DNA of 64,000 nucleotides from Atopobium sp. oral taxon 416 (GCF_018128285.1 NZ_CP072380.1:1984001-2048000), one strand, 5' to 3'. Shown: positions 46,487 to 56,240, counted from the stretch's first letter. Notes: generated by a model not told the origin, from the letters alone. Numbers and translations: made by a program.

Positions 46487-48187
46487 ATGCAAGAACGCAA
46501 GCTTTCTGCCTCATGGCAGGGGCAGCTCACCCTCCGGGGTACCCTTATCGGCTGCATCGGCTGTGTCATCATCACGGCCTCGTCCGTCTACACGGCACTG
46601 AAACTCGGAGCCCTTCCCTGGCCCATCGTCTTCGCGGCCGTCATCTCCCTCTTCTTCCTGAAGCTTCTGGGACACACCACCTTGAACGAAGCGAATGTCA
46701 CGCATACAATCATGAGCGCAGGCGCTATGGTCGCAGGCGGCCTTGCCTTCACGATTCCTGGCACCTGGATGCTGGGACTCGGTGACCAGATCGGCTGGAC
46801 CGAGATCTTTCTCGTCGCGCTTGCGGGCACGATCCTCGGCCTCATCTCCACAGCCTTGATACACCGCCATTTCATCGTCGATGCTGCGCTCGAATTCCCG
46901 ACCGGTACGGCCGCTGCAGAGACCCTGCGCGCGACCGAAGCCGGTGGCGAGACTGGACGCCAGCTCTTCTGCTCGATGGGGATAGCCGGCCTCTGGAGCG
47001 TCCTGCGCGACGGCCTAGGTGCCCTGCCGACGATGTTTGCCACCCTTCCCATCCCCGGCATCACCTTCGGCATCTATGACTCGCCGATGATGCTTTCCGT
47101 TGGCTTCCTCGTCGGCTGGGTGCCGGTCCTCTTCTGGTTCGCAGGCGCTCTCTTTGCAAATTTCGGCCTCATTGTCGGAGGCTCTGCCACAGGCCTCTGG
47201 GATGTGACCACGGCCCAGGGCATCGTCTCTTCTCTCGGCATGGGCCTCATGATGGGTTCCGGCATCGCAACCGTCGTGAAGGACATCCTGCCCGAGGCGA
47301 AGACAATCTTCTCGGGCCTCAAGAATGAAGCCACCGAGGAGAAGGACTCTCCCTACTCTCTCGCCACAGGATCCATCCGCCTCGATGCCGGCATCTTCGG
47401 AGTTGCTGTCGCAGCCGTGGTGCTCCTCATCTGCTTCGGTCTGGGCTTGGGACCCCTTCCCGCCATTGTCGTCGTAGTCTTTGCTTTCGTCGCGACGATC
47501 ATGAGCGCGCAGTCCTGTGGCCAGACCGGCATCGACCCGATGGAAATCTTCGGCCTCATGGCCCTTCTCGCAGTGGCTGCCTTCTCCGATATCGCGCAGG
47601 TAAAGCTCTTCTTCGTGGCCGGCATCGTCGCTGTCACCTGTGGCCTTGCCGGCGATGTTATGAACGACTTCAAGGCTGGTGCCATCCTCGGCACCGACCC
47701 GAGGGCCCAGTGGCTCGGTCAGGCCTTGGGCGGCATCATCGGCGCTATCGTGGCAGCAGCCGTGATGGTGGCACTTGTCGGTGCCTATGGGCCTGATGCC
47801 TTCGGACCAGGCAAGGAATTTGTCTCAGCTCAGGCTTCGGTCGTCGCGACCATGGTGTCAGGGATCCCGAGCCTTCCTACCCTCTTCGTGGGCCTTGTGG
47901 CCGGCATCGCGCTCTATTGGGCAGGGCTTCCTTCGATGCTTATAGGTCTCGGGGTCTATCTGCCCTTCTACATGAGCTTCACAGCCTTCTTGGGCGCGCT
48001 TGCCAAGCAGGTCTACGACAGGATCCAGCGTGAGCGCCGGAAGGATATGACTGAGGCCAAAGCTCAAGAGGCTGCGAAGGAGGCAGACGAAACTGGCCTC
48101 GTCGTTGCTTCGGGAGTCCTTGGTGGCGAGTCCATCGTCGGTGTCATCATCGCCTTCATCGCCGTCGCGGCAGGTCTCGCTGGCTAG
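46487..48187 (+). CDS. OPT-family oligopeptide/metal-chelate transporter
   Basis: The 566-residue integral membrane protein has many hydrophobic segments, spread over the whole length, and fits the OPT family that imports small peptides or metal chelates with protons. Early landmarks are LTLRGTLIGCIGCVIITASS and LGALPWPIVFAAVISLFFLK. FPTGTAAAETLRATEAGG near residue 142 and CGLAGDVMNDFKAGAILGTD-like sequence near 385 are typical of the family. The C-terminal 45 residues include a charged cytoplasmic loop (IQRERRKDMTEAKAQEAAKE). The start ATG has AAGGAGCG upstream. It is flanked by an IS110 remnant and a broken nudC. Substrate unknown. Confidence 0.93.
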   Translation: MQERKLSASWQGQLTLRGTLIGCIGCVIITASSVYTALKLGALPWPIVFAAVISLFFLKLLGHTTLNEANVTHTIMSAGAMVAGGLAFTIPGTWMLGLGDQIGWTEIFLVALAGTILGLISTALIHRHFIVDAALEFPTGTAAAETLRATEAGGETGRQLFCSMGIAGLWSVLRDGLGALPTMFATLPIPGITFGIYDSPMMLSVGFLVGWVPVLFWFAGALFANFGLIVGGSATGLWDVTTAQGIVSSLGMGLMMGSGIATVVKDILPEAKTIFSGLKNEATEEKDSPYSLATGSIRLDAGIFGVAVAAVVLLICFGLGLGPLPAIVVVVFAFVATIMSAQSCGQTGIDPMEIFGLMALLAVAAFSDIAQVKLFFVAGIVAVTCGLAGDVMNDFKAGAILGTDPRAQWLGQALGGIIGAIVAAAVMVALVGAYGPDAFGPGKEFVSAQASVVATMVSGIPSLPTLFVGLVAGIALYWAGLPSMLIGLGVYLPFYMSFTAFLGALAKQVYDRIQRERRKDMTEAKAQEAAKEADETGLVVASGVLGGESIVGVIIAFIAVAAGLAG

Positions 48188-48261
48188 ACCGATTCCTACA
48201 GGAAGATGCAGGCGGAGCGCGCCTGGTCTGGGATTTCCTTCTGAATCGATATCTTCTGGAT

Positions 48262-48870
48262 TTCTGGAGACTAGGCCTTCTTGCTGAAGGGGTCCCCCTC
48301 ACGAAGAGATCGATCATCCAGTTTGTCATGCTCGACGTGTCCTCATGCGTTGTGGGGAGATCCTTTCTCTCGACCCATTCGGCGAGGCTGAGCTCCTCCC
48401 CGTCGACCGTGAGCTCATCCGGGCCGTCAAGCTTGGCGAAGAAGCCAACGAGGAGGGTATCAGAGAAAGACCAGGGCTGGTCCGTGACGTAGGTGAGATC
48501 GCGCACGGAAAGGCCTACCTCCTCCTTGATTTCGCGCCGGCAGCACTCCTCCAGGGTCTCGCCTACCTCGGTATATCCTGCGATGAGCGCATGGTGTGTG
48601 ATGTGATACGTCCGCCTGCATACTTCGTGAGGAGCAGGCGCTCGCCGTCCACGATCACGACGATCGCACCGAATATTGATGCACGAATAGACGATGTTTC
48701 CGCACGAGGGGCAAACAAGCTCGCAGGAGCGCGGTGTATGCGCAAGCGACGCTACACAGGCGCCACAGTAGGTTGTGCTACCGCCAGTCCCAGAGTTGGT
48801 AGCCATAATGACAGCAAAAGCAAGCCAGTGCGGTGCATAGAAGAGGCAGCCTGAGATGGAAAGGTAGCGG
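48262..48870 (-). pseudogene. nudC: NADH pyrophosphatase-like Nudix protein, several frameshifts
   Basis: The minus strand shows the NudC zinc ribbon (YCGACVASL, then LVCPSCGNIVY near 48710). A second frame carries FGAIVVIVDGERLLLTKYAG, and the Nudix box follows back in the first frame (AGYTEVGETLEECCRREIKE, then EVGL, near 48560-48490), with QPWSFSDTLLVGFFAKLDG after it as in NudC. A further shift in a G-run near 48285 is needed to reach the natural end DPFSKKA. Three frameshifts make it a pseudogene or a badly read stretch. NudC enzymes cleave NAD(H), and remove NAD caps from RNA. Confidence 0.8.
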
Positions 48871-48926
48871 AGGGAGCCCTTAGCCTCGACGAGCACGTCG
48901 GTCGTCAAAAAGAAAGGGCTCAGACC

Positions 48927-50612
48927 TAAAACCTGTGTGCAGACCCATCACGCACCAGCCCCGGCTGCCTTCGAGTAGCACCTGCTCGCAATCGAATATC
49001 TTGAGGAAGAAGTATTCGTCGTTAGGGTATCCCTAGGGAAACAATGATTAATTCCCAATGATATGCCAGAAAGGACCAGTCACGTGGCCTTTCGCGGGCG
49101 GCATAGGCATTAATCATCGTTTCCCTAGCCTGCCCTCCTGAGCATCTTGATCATCTGGTTGGTGCCTTCCACCCTACCCGAAGAGATCCGGTGCCTGGCA
49201 TGCGCGACGATTCCCTCCATGTGCCCCTCCACGAGGCGGGCAACCCTGGCGGAATGCCTGTCTTTCGTGCAGCGGCACGTGTCCACGATCCTCTCCATGG
49301 CAGCGCGTATCGCATCCGCATCGGTACACGAATAGGCCTGCGTGAGCATCTCATCTACGATGTCGCAGGTAGCGAGGAGTTCGTTTTGAGATATGAGCTC
49401 CTCGCAGCGCTCCCTGGCGCCTCCCTTCTGCACAACCTCCTGCTTGCCGAAGAGGGCGTTTCCCCTTAAGACCACCTTGCCGGCGCGTGCATCGCGCTCC
49501 TTCCTCTCCCTTGTGTCCGCACAGGACTTAAGGATGTATGTGGAGTGCTTGAGGGGCACGCGCGGCCTCGCTGTCTCCATCGTCCCTTAAGCCTTGCCTG
49601 CTTATCCTTCCTGACCTTATAGATCACCTTCTCGTTGAAGTTCTTCACGATATGGAAGTAGTCGTAGACGATGTCCAGGTGTAGGAACCTCTCGAGGAAT
49701 GCGCACTCGAAGTCTGCGTTCATGTCGCAGGCTATGACCTCCACATGCAAACATCCACTCAGCGAGCACGAAGTTGCAGAAATCATGCACGACCTGTCTC
49801 TTCTTGGAGTATGCGAGCTACAGGGCATGCCCTGTCTTAAGGTCTATGACCACGGTGGCGCAGCGGTGCCCGCCATGAAGCTTGAACGTATCTGCACCCA
49901 GATACCGTGCCTGCCGCTCGGGCTTGCGCAGCTTTCGCTTGCTGCCTTCCCCCTTCCGTGTGTAGAGCTCAGAGAGCCTCGCGCGTTCGATCTTTTTCAC
50001 GACGTTTCTAGGCAGGCCTGCCGTGGGCGACACTGCCTTGAGGGTCTGCCCCAGGGCGAGCAGGTCGTACACGAAGGCAAGCAGCAACAGTGTGATGCGC
50101 TGGCCTGAAGCCCTGAAGGGTACCTCCTCGATGCAGGAGGCCCCGCACTCCCTGCATACCCATCTTGGCCGCAAGACCTCTATCCTTGCCTCTCCATCCC
50201 GAGAGGGAGATGCCAAAGTGCGATGGGAGCCTTCCTGTTTTTCTCCATCGGCCTTCCGCGGCAGGGACACGACGGTGCGTCCTTTACTTCGAGCCTGCTC
50301 GGCACGGAGAGTATGCGAGACGGCGTCCGGTATCTTTTGGACGATGTTTAGAACTCCTCGGTGCGAACAGCCTCTCTGGGCTCTCCTGCCTACACGAAGC
50401 CCACGAGATGGGAGGGGTTCCAGAAGAAGACAGAGTCTTCTCCGGCATGGGAAATGGCGGGCAGCTGGGCTGCCGTGGATGCTACACTTGTCATCGCACT
50501 CCATCCTTCTTCGGAGTCTACATGTTGCGATGCAAGATTCTAGAGGATGGCCGCTTTTCTGTCTCTTTGAGCATCAAGCCATGGGTATCTGCCCACAGGT
50601 TTCAGGACTGAA
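48927..50612 (-). mobile_element. ISL3-family element, copy 2, with MITE inserted
   Basis: It is the diverged sister of the element at 15308-16892; similarity runs from CCTGTGTGCAG near 48932 to CTGCCCACAGG near 50588. On the minus strand pieces give SSIEEVPF-like and RITLLLLAFVYDLLALGQTL near 50100-50030, CDMNADFECAFLERFLHLDI near 49730 and HARHRISSGRVEGTNQMIKM near 49200-49150. Frameshifts occur near 49570, 49750 and 49810. An IS5-type MITE (49033-49128) sits inside its 3' end. Confidence 0.85.
49033..49128. mobile_element. MITE copy B
   Basis: The core is 88 bp (49037-49124), flanked by CTAG on both sides, with the same ends and nearly the same interior as copy A at 36235. Comparing with the uninterrupted ISL3 copy 1 (around 15405-15425) shows a precise insertion, which confirms mobility in the past. 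Confidence 0.92.
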
Positions 50613-50619
50613 CCAAAGA

Positions 50620-51830
50620 AAGCTCTTCGACGTCTCTACTGGGTAGTACAGGCCAGCTGTCTCTGGGCCGAGAAGTTGAGTTTCCCAGTCTGAGGAAGAT
50701 TATCGTCCTGAAGTAGGCGATGCTCCTGAAGCCCCTGGCAGCGCTCCGGACGGACTGGACAAGGGAGTTGAGCCCTTCGAGAAATGAATTGGTCAAACTC
50801 CTCTTCCGCCAGTTCAAGACCCCCTCCCGCTCCTTTCTAAGCGTGTCTGCCACCTTCTTCATCTTAGCCACGGCAGAGTGCATCATCCATGAGCAGAGAC
50901 GGTCTGGGGCCTTGGATGTAGATTTTCTGTTAAGGCAGCCATAGACGTCCTGTATCGCCTCTGCCATCTGACAGGCGCGCGTCAGCATGTCTACTCTTTA
51001 TCCCATATTCACTTCTTAAGGTTCCTATCGAAAATCTTGGGTTTACCCCTTGACTTTAAATAGCAGGTCTTTCTCTTCAGCCGCGAGCTGCCTTATGTTT
51101 CTCTGCCGGCTCGCGCCTCTGCGTGCACCTCACAGGGTCTGTCGCCTTTGTGAAGAGCTGCCACCACATGGACGCTGCCCAGGATCTGGGTGGCCTGGGG
51201 CATCTTCGCCGCCACGCCGAGCGAGTATGCCTTTGCTATGTTGCAGTATGGCCTCTAAGCCCTTCGTCCTGTCCCCTGTATGCTCCTTAAGCTCATCTCA
51301 CTTGCCGCCTTTGTCCTTTGCCTTCCGTGATGGCGCGCTGGTGGTTGAGGTCGGCCATGATGCTGATACAGCTTTGGTCGCGCCTTTTGGCGGTGTTGCC
51401 TGTACCCACACGCACGACTACGGAGTAGTCTGCTGCATCCCTTACCTCGACGACGGCTCTGCTAAGCAGCCTCCATATGCGCGTGGGCTGTCTCGTGCAG
51501 AGGCTATGGTCACAACGCTCATGCCAAAGAGCGCTATCACGTATCAGCTGGGCCTCAAAGAGCGCCGTGATGCGTCTTTGGACGGACCTTTCAGGGTATT
51601 CTTGCAGCATGCACGCCGTCCTTGGGGCCCTCAACACTGCGCCGTGCACGATGGTCTCGTATTGCCAGATGTTGAGATGCCACAAGGTCCTCTCGTGTCT
51701 GCCACAGGTGCTACAGCGCCTGTGGCAGACCGGGCTCACCACTTGCCTGGCCCTTCCTGTGTGCCACCCTTACATGCAGCACGTCCTGCGCTCATCTGCG
51801 CTTTTCGAACCAGACGTCTGTAACCTCCAT
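50620..51830 (-). pseudogene. ISL3-family transposase remnant of a different subtype
   Basis: The minus strand near 51730 reads a zinc finger (VCHRRCSTCGRHERTLWHLN) and then ITALFEAQLIRDSAL, TRIWRLLSRAVVEVRDAADY and SCISIMADLNHQRAITEGKG. Further on (50990-50620) it gives ARACQMAEAIQDVYG-like sequence, then KRSLTNSFLEGLNSLVQSVR and SAARGFRSIAYFRTIIFLRL, the typical ISL3 C-terminus. Stops and frameshifts near 51010-51290 separate the halves. It lies directly beside ISL3 copy 2, but its sequence is clearly different. From 51830 to 51950 nothing is recognised. Confidence 0.75.
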
Positions 51831-51949
51831 TCATCCCTAAGCCCACTGGGATCTCTTAGAGAGCCTTGCCAGCATACCTGCCTTAAGCATCCATATCGCA
51901 CCTTAGGGCCGCATCCGTCGCCAAAATCTTGGCTGTCCGGGTACCACGT

Positions 51950-52480
51950 GCTCAAGGGATGCAGGAGTGCTGCCCACCATAAGTAGCAAAGAGCCCAGAA
52001 ACCTCCTTGTGTGTGAGCTTCCTGTCATCGAGCACAAGCTGGACCGGGATGCCAAGCCAGGAATACTGGGAGAGGAGCGTGAGCGCCACAGGCGCTTCGA
52101 GCCTTGTCATCGAGAAGCAATAGAAGGAGGAAGCCACTGCAGAGAGTGCACCGAGTATCATGAGCTTTGCTGCCTCACAGACCGGCAGGCGCATAAGGTG
52201 CGTCCCGCAAAGGGCTTCGATCAGTGCCAGGAGCACGAAGAGATTGCATCCTGTCCAGGCCTGCACCGCCATGATCTACTACCAGTTATAGCCTGCCGTA
52301 TAGGCCAGCTTGTATGCTGTTGCCATGAACCCATAGCTTACTCCTCCGAGAAGCATCTCGAAAGCTGCCAGATTGTGCCTGACGCCTCTCTTCTGCCATG
52401 AAACCTCCCAACCCGGCATCTACGCACAAAAAAGCGCCGCACAGCCCAGATAGCTGTTCGGCACAAAGATGACAGAGTCC
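51950..52480 (-). pseudogene. EamA/DMT-type permease fragment
   Basis: The minus strand reads FEMLLGGVSYGFMATAYKLA near 52350, then after two stop codons MAVQAWTGCNLFVLLALIEA and LMILGALSAVASSFYCFSMT, with LEAPVALTLLSQYSWLGIPV near 52080. These are membrane segments of the drug/metabolite transporter fold (first EamA repeat). The second half is missing at the ISL3 side. Confidence 0.6.
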
Positions 52481-52544
52481 GGAGACGACCACGAATCGTT
52501 TGCATCCTTATCGTAGTCGAGGAGGCTCATCCCTGCAAGCAGGC

Positions 52545-53126
52545 CTACTTTCCCTGCCAGACGATACGGGGCTTCAGGTCTTCGACTCCCGTCTCGCCAA
52601 GATAGTGCTCAACGATTGCAAAGCTGAAATCGATGGCCGTACCCATGCCACGGGAGGTGATGATGTTGCCGTCGACGACGACAGGAGCTTCAGAGTAGAT
52701 GGCATCGCCCTCGACGCATGTATCTTTGAAGTTCGGATTCGACGTTGCATGCTTCCCCTTGAGAAGACCAAGTTTCGCGAGGACGGAAGGCGCAGCACAG
52801 ATGGCAGCGATCTCCTTGCCGGTCTGGGCGAACTCCACGACTTTGTCTGTCAGTGCCTTGCAGTTGCCGAGGTTCAAGGTACCCGGCATGCCGCCCGGAA
52901 GGACGAGCATGTCATACTCATCGAAATCGAGGTCCTCGATCCTCTTGTCTGCCACGATGTGGATCTGATGGGACGACGTCACGTCCTTCGTACCCGTGAT
53001 GGATACGGTATCGCAGGGGATGCCAGCACGGTAGAGAAGGTCGCATACCGTGAGGCCCTCTATCTCCTCGAGGCCATTGGCAAGGAAGACCGCAACCTTC
53101 TTGTCAGATGTCTGCCTGAATGTCAC
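52545..53126 (-). CDS. DJ-1/PfpI-family protein
   Basis: This 193-residue cytoplasmic protein has the DJ-1 fold. The start VAVFLANGLEEIEGLTVCDL contains the conserved Glu, LVLPGGMPG follows near residue 68, and the nucleophilic Cys lies in IAAICAAPSVLAKLGLL near residue 106, followed by ITSRGMGTAIDFSFAIVEHY. Members act in carbonyl stress defence or as chaperones; the exact role here is unknown. I chose GTG at 53126 because AAAGGAG lies 5 bases before it; the frame is open to 53213. It is divergent from the NifU-like gene, with a shared inverted repeat between them. Confidence 0.9.
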   Translation of the reverse strand: MTFRQTSDKKVAVFLANGLEEIEGLTVCDLLYRAGIPCDTVSITGTKDVTSSHQIHIVADKRIEDLDFDEYDMLVLPGGMPGTLNLGNCKALTDKVVEFAQTGKEIAAICAAPSVLAKLGLLKGKHATSNPNFKDTCVEGDAIYSEAPVVVDGNIITSRGMGTAIDFSFAIVEHYLGETGVEDLKPRIVWQGK

Positions 53127-53163
53127 AGCTGCTCCTTTCGTTAAGAAATTGCTATCTCCATTC

Positions 53164-53169
53164 ATTATA
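53164..53169 (-). promoter_or_regulatory. Candidate -10 box of the DJ-1 gene
   Basis: On the minus strand a perfect TATAAT occurs 38 bases upstream of the GTG start. No good -35 is visible at the standard distance, which fits regulation from the neighbouring inverted repeat. Confidence 0.45.
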
Positions 53170-53193
53170 CCCTCGAGTCTTCTGGCCTCCATC

Positions 53194-53219
53194 TGGCCAT
53201 TTTCTGAGGACAATGGCCA
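53194..53219. promoter_or_regulatory. Inverted repeat between DJ-1 and the NifU-like operon
   Basis: Perfect 8-bp arms TGGCCATT and AATGGCCA are separated by ten bases. The site lies between the two divergent start codons (53126 and 53330), immediately upstream of the DJ-1 -10 box, where an operator for a shared regulator would be expected. Confidence 0.5.
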
Positions 53220-53329
53220 TCTGCAAATTCAAAATGGCACATATCTGTGTTCGCAGTATTATCGGTTTAGCAAGCTGTGCCTTGGCTCATAGGGGGTTTG
53301 AGGCCGATTGCATTTGGAGAGGAGAATCC

Positions 53330-54022
53330 ATGCAGTATTCCGCAGAAGTGGAGAGGATGTGCCCCGTTGCCAAGGGCGCAGACCACGGACCTGCACCAAT
53401 TCCCGAGGAGGGGAAATGGGTTCAGGCGAAAGAGATCAAAGACATCTCTGGTTACACGCACGGTGTAGGCTGGTGCGCACCGCAGCAGGGTGCCTGCAAG
53501 CTCAGCCTCAACATCAAGAACGGCGTCATTGAAGAGTGCCTGATCGAGACCATCGGTTGCTCCGGCATGACTCACTCTGCAGCTATGGCAGCAGAGATTA
53601 TGCCTGGCAAGACGATTCTCGAAGCTCTCAACACTGACCTTGTCTGCGATGCAATCAACGTTGCAATGCGCGAGCTGTTCCTCCAGATTGTCTATGGCCG
53701 CTCTCAGACCGCATTCTCTGAAGGTGGACTGCCTATCGGCACCGGCCTCGACGACCTTGGCAAGGGTATGCGCTCCATGGTCGGCACCACCTATGGCACC
53801 AAGGCAAAGGGCGCCCGCTACCTCGAACTCACCCAGGGCTACATCACCCACATGGCGCTCAACGACAAGGATGAGATCGTGGGCTTTGAGTTTCTAAACC
53901 TCGGCAAATTCACCGACGCAGTCAAGGCTGGCACCGATCCTAAGAAGGCCTTGGACGGCGCAATGGGTCGCTTCGGTCAGTGGGATCAGGCTGCTAAAGT
54001 CATCGATCCGCGTCAAGAGTAG
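53330..54022 (+). CDS. NifU/IscU-like scaffold protein paired with GGGtGRT
   Basis: This 230-residue protein resembles the NifU N-terminal/IscU scaffold fold. Cys56 in GACKLSLNIKNGVIEECLIE and Cys77 in IGCSGMTHSAAMAAEI align by pattern with the first two cluster ligands of IscU. Further Cys at 11, 49, 70 and 106 are present. Residues 130-230 (LPIGTGLDDLGKGMRSMVGT, then ARYLELTQGYITHMALNDKD) form an extension not found in classical IscU. ATG at 53330 follows GGAGAGGAG. It ends 18 bases before the GGGtGRT gene, with a shared terminator after the latter. The pair is known in anaerobes as a conserved unit of unknown function; a role in cluster or sulfur handling is inference. Confidence 0.88.
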   Translation: MQYSAEVERMCPVAKGADHGPAPIPEEGKWVQAKEIKDISGYTHGVGWCAPQQGACKLSLNIKNGVIEECLIETIGCSGMTHSAAMAAEIMPGKTILEALNTDLVCDAINVAMRELFLQIVYGRSQTAFSEGGLPIGTGLDDLGKGMRSMVGTTYGTKAKGARYLELTQGYITHMALNDKDEIVGFEFLNLGKFTDAVKAGTDPKKALDGAMGRFGQWDQAAKVIDPRQE

Positions 54023-54040
54023 GGAAAGGAGCTGATAGAC

Positions 54041-55045
54041 ATGGCAGTGACGTTTGAAGGTTATGAGCGCCGTATCGATGGCATCAAGAAAGCCTGCAAG
54101 AAATATGGCATCAAAGACCTGAAGGATGCACGTAAAATCTGCACCGATCTCGGGTTTGATCCGTACGCTATCACCACCGGCATTCAGTCAATCGCGTTTG
54201 AGAACGCTAAGTGGGCATATACACTAGGCTGTGCAATCGCAGTCAAGAAGAACTGCACCAGAGCAACCGATGCTGCAGAGGCTATCGGTGAGGGCCTGCA
54301 GGCATTTTGCGTCCCTGGCTCCGTTGCAGACGAGCGCAAGGTCGGCCTGGGCCACGGCAACCTGGGCGCTATGCTTCTGGGCGAGGACACCGAGTGCTTC
54401 TGCTTCCTGGCGGGCCACGAGTCCTTCGCAGCTGCAGAGGGTGCAATCGGTATCGCTAACAACGCCAACAAGGCTCGTAAGAAACCGCTGCGCGTTATCC
54501 TGAACGGCCTTGGCAAGGACGCCGCACAGATCATCAGCCGTATCAACGGCTTCACCTATGTGAAGACCAAGTTTGATTACTACACCTCCAAGCTCAACAT
54601 CGTCGAGGAGATCCCCTACTCCAAAGGTCCTCGTGCTGCCGTCAAGTGCTACGGCGCCGACGACGTCCGTGAGGGTGTCGCAATCATGTGGCATGAGAGT
54701 GTCGATATCTCCATCACCGGCAACTCCACCAACCCGACGCGCTTCCAGCACCCGGTAGCGGGCACCTATAAGAAGGAGCGTCTGGCTGCCGGCAAGAAGT
54801 ACTTCTCCGTCGCTTCCGGTGGTGGCACCGGCCGTACCCTGCACCCGGACAACATGGCTGCTGGCCCCGCTTCCTATGGCATGACCGACACCATGGGCCG
54901 TATGCACTCCGACGCACAGTTTGCTGGCTCCTCTTCGGTGCCGGCACACGTCGATATGATGGGCCTTATCGGCATGGGCAACAACCCGATGGTCGGCTGT
55001 ACCGTTGCCTGCGCTGTTGCTGTTGAGCAGGCACTGAACAAGTAA
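54041..55045 (+). CDS. GGGtGRT protein
   Basis: The 334-residue soluble protein carries the signature that names its family, SVASGGGTGRTLHPDN near residue 257, followed by MAAGPASYGMTDTMGRMHSD and DMMGLIGMGNNPMVGCTVAC. Earlier segments include IAFENAKWAYTLGCAIAVKK near 50 and GLGHGNLGAMLLGEDTECFC near 102, with FLAGHESFAAAEGAIGIANN following. No known catalytic motif was recognised. Eight or more Cys residues are present, some in positions that could bind a cluster or metal. It follows the NifU-like gene with a GGAAAGGAG ribosome site and is followed by a clear terminator. The function is not established. Confidence 0.93.
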   Translation: MAVTFEGYERRIDGIKKACKKYGIKDLKDARKICTDLGFDPYAITTGIQSIAFENAKWAYTLGCAIAVKKNCTRATDAAEAIGEGLQAFCVPGSVADERKVGLGHGNLGAMLLGEDTECFCFLAGHESFAAAEGAIGIANNANKARKKPLRVILNGLGKDAAQIISRINGFTYVKTKFDYYTSKLNIVEEIPYSKGPRAAVKCYGADDVREGVAIMWHESVDISITGNSTNPTRFQHPVAGTYKKERLAAGKKYFSVASGGGTGRTLHPDNMAAGPASYGMTDTMGRMHSDAQFAGSSSVPAHVDMMGLIGMGNNPMVGCTVACAVAVEQALNK

Positions 55046-55076
55046 GGCTTCCGCAGGCTACACCTTCGAATCATAC

Positions 55077-55111
55077 GCCGGCTTTCACCTTCTGGTGGGA
55101 GCCGGCTTTTT
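55077..55111 (+). terminator. Rho-independent terminator of the GGGtGRT operon
   Basis: GCCGGCT (55077) and AGCCGGC (55100) form a 7-bp stem, extended by imperfect pairs, followed by TTTTT. It lies 32 bases past the stop codon; an IS30 copy begins right after it. Confidence 0.88.
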
Positions 55112-55112
55112 G

Positions 55113-56145
55113 CACCGGCAGATTGTCAAGCTGAGTGCACCATCTCCCTAAAGACCTCGTTGGCTGCCCTGTAGTCTAATACCTTTCTTGGCCTGTCGCA
55201 GACCAGATCCAAGACATGTTGCACCTCCTTGTGTGAGACCTAGGAAAAGTCGCTACACCCTTAGGGGAAGAACTCACAGATGAGGACATCGGTGTTCTTA
55301 ACTATTGGCTTCTGCCACAGGTGGTGCGGCTCGCAGAAGCAAAACTTTACACCTCCCAAGGCTTTTGCGACCTTAGCCCTGCCAGGAGAGCTGCTTGGCG
55401 CAACCAGGTGTCATCGTCTTGAGCGAGGACCCCTCAAAGACGCTGAGCTGGGTAGCGCACACGCCCTTGCTGCCCACGAGCAGCCACAAGGAGCACTCGG
55501 GCAGACCTACAGGCACGCAGAGGTTGGCCCCACGACAGTGTCGGTTTGCCCACTTACCCAGACAGAAGCGCTCAGAAGGCCTCCCTTAGCCTTTCTCAGA
55601 GCATCTGGGAGACCTTGATATTGCCCCTCCTTTGGCGCCGGGCGCCTTCCTTTCCAGTCGCTCGTTTGGTCGGGTGCGGGGAGAGTCCAGGGCGCCAAGG
55701 TCGCGCGCTAGATGGCCGCAAAGCTCACGACGCCAAGATCCTGCCTGCCACCTGCTCGGATGACCAATGCTCATCCACGATGAAGCGACCTTACCTGTGC
55801 AGCCAGCCTCTTGCGTGCCCTGCAGGCATCGCGGTGCGCACTTGCCCTCCTTTGGAGCCACGCAGGCACCATAGTCTCTCCTGTGGGCTGTTCCTTTCAA
55901 GCTTGCGGCTCACGTTGGAGCTGTCTTTTGTCTGATGCCTTTGCGATGCTGCTGGGTGAGTAGTACCTGATGTACATCTTCGCGATCTTGTTGCGCTCAG
56001 CGGCGCTAAGATGAGTGTAGTGGTGCATTTCCCCTCGACGTTCGATGATGGCTTATACAACCAACATCGCAGCTTTCGGGAGTGTGCCATGACCCCTGCC
56101 TGGCGCTATCCTGTTGCACTCAAAATGCTAATTCGCCGTACCAAA
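55113..56145 (-). mobile_element. IS30-family element, opposite orientation (decayed)
   Basis: The two ends are GCAGATTGTCAAGCTGAGTG at 55118 and, read inward from 56140, AATTAGCATTTTGAGTGCAAC. The minus strand gives HLSAAERNKIAKMYIRYY near 56000 and the C-terminal DYRAANEVFREMVHSA near 55150. The first 480 bases are nearly identical to the fragment at 13153. Several frameshifts and stops are present between 55250 and 55700. Confidence 0.85.
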
Positions 56146-56240
56146 CTACCCGTTTTAGGGCGCAAGGCTTCCCTCATGACAAGACGGCACCGGAGATGTA
56201 TCCCGATGCCGCCCATACATGAAGCCTTCGTCGTCTTGCC

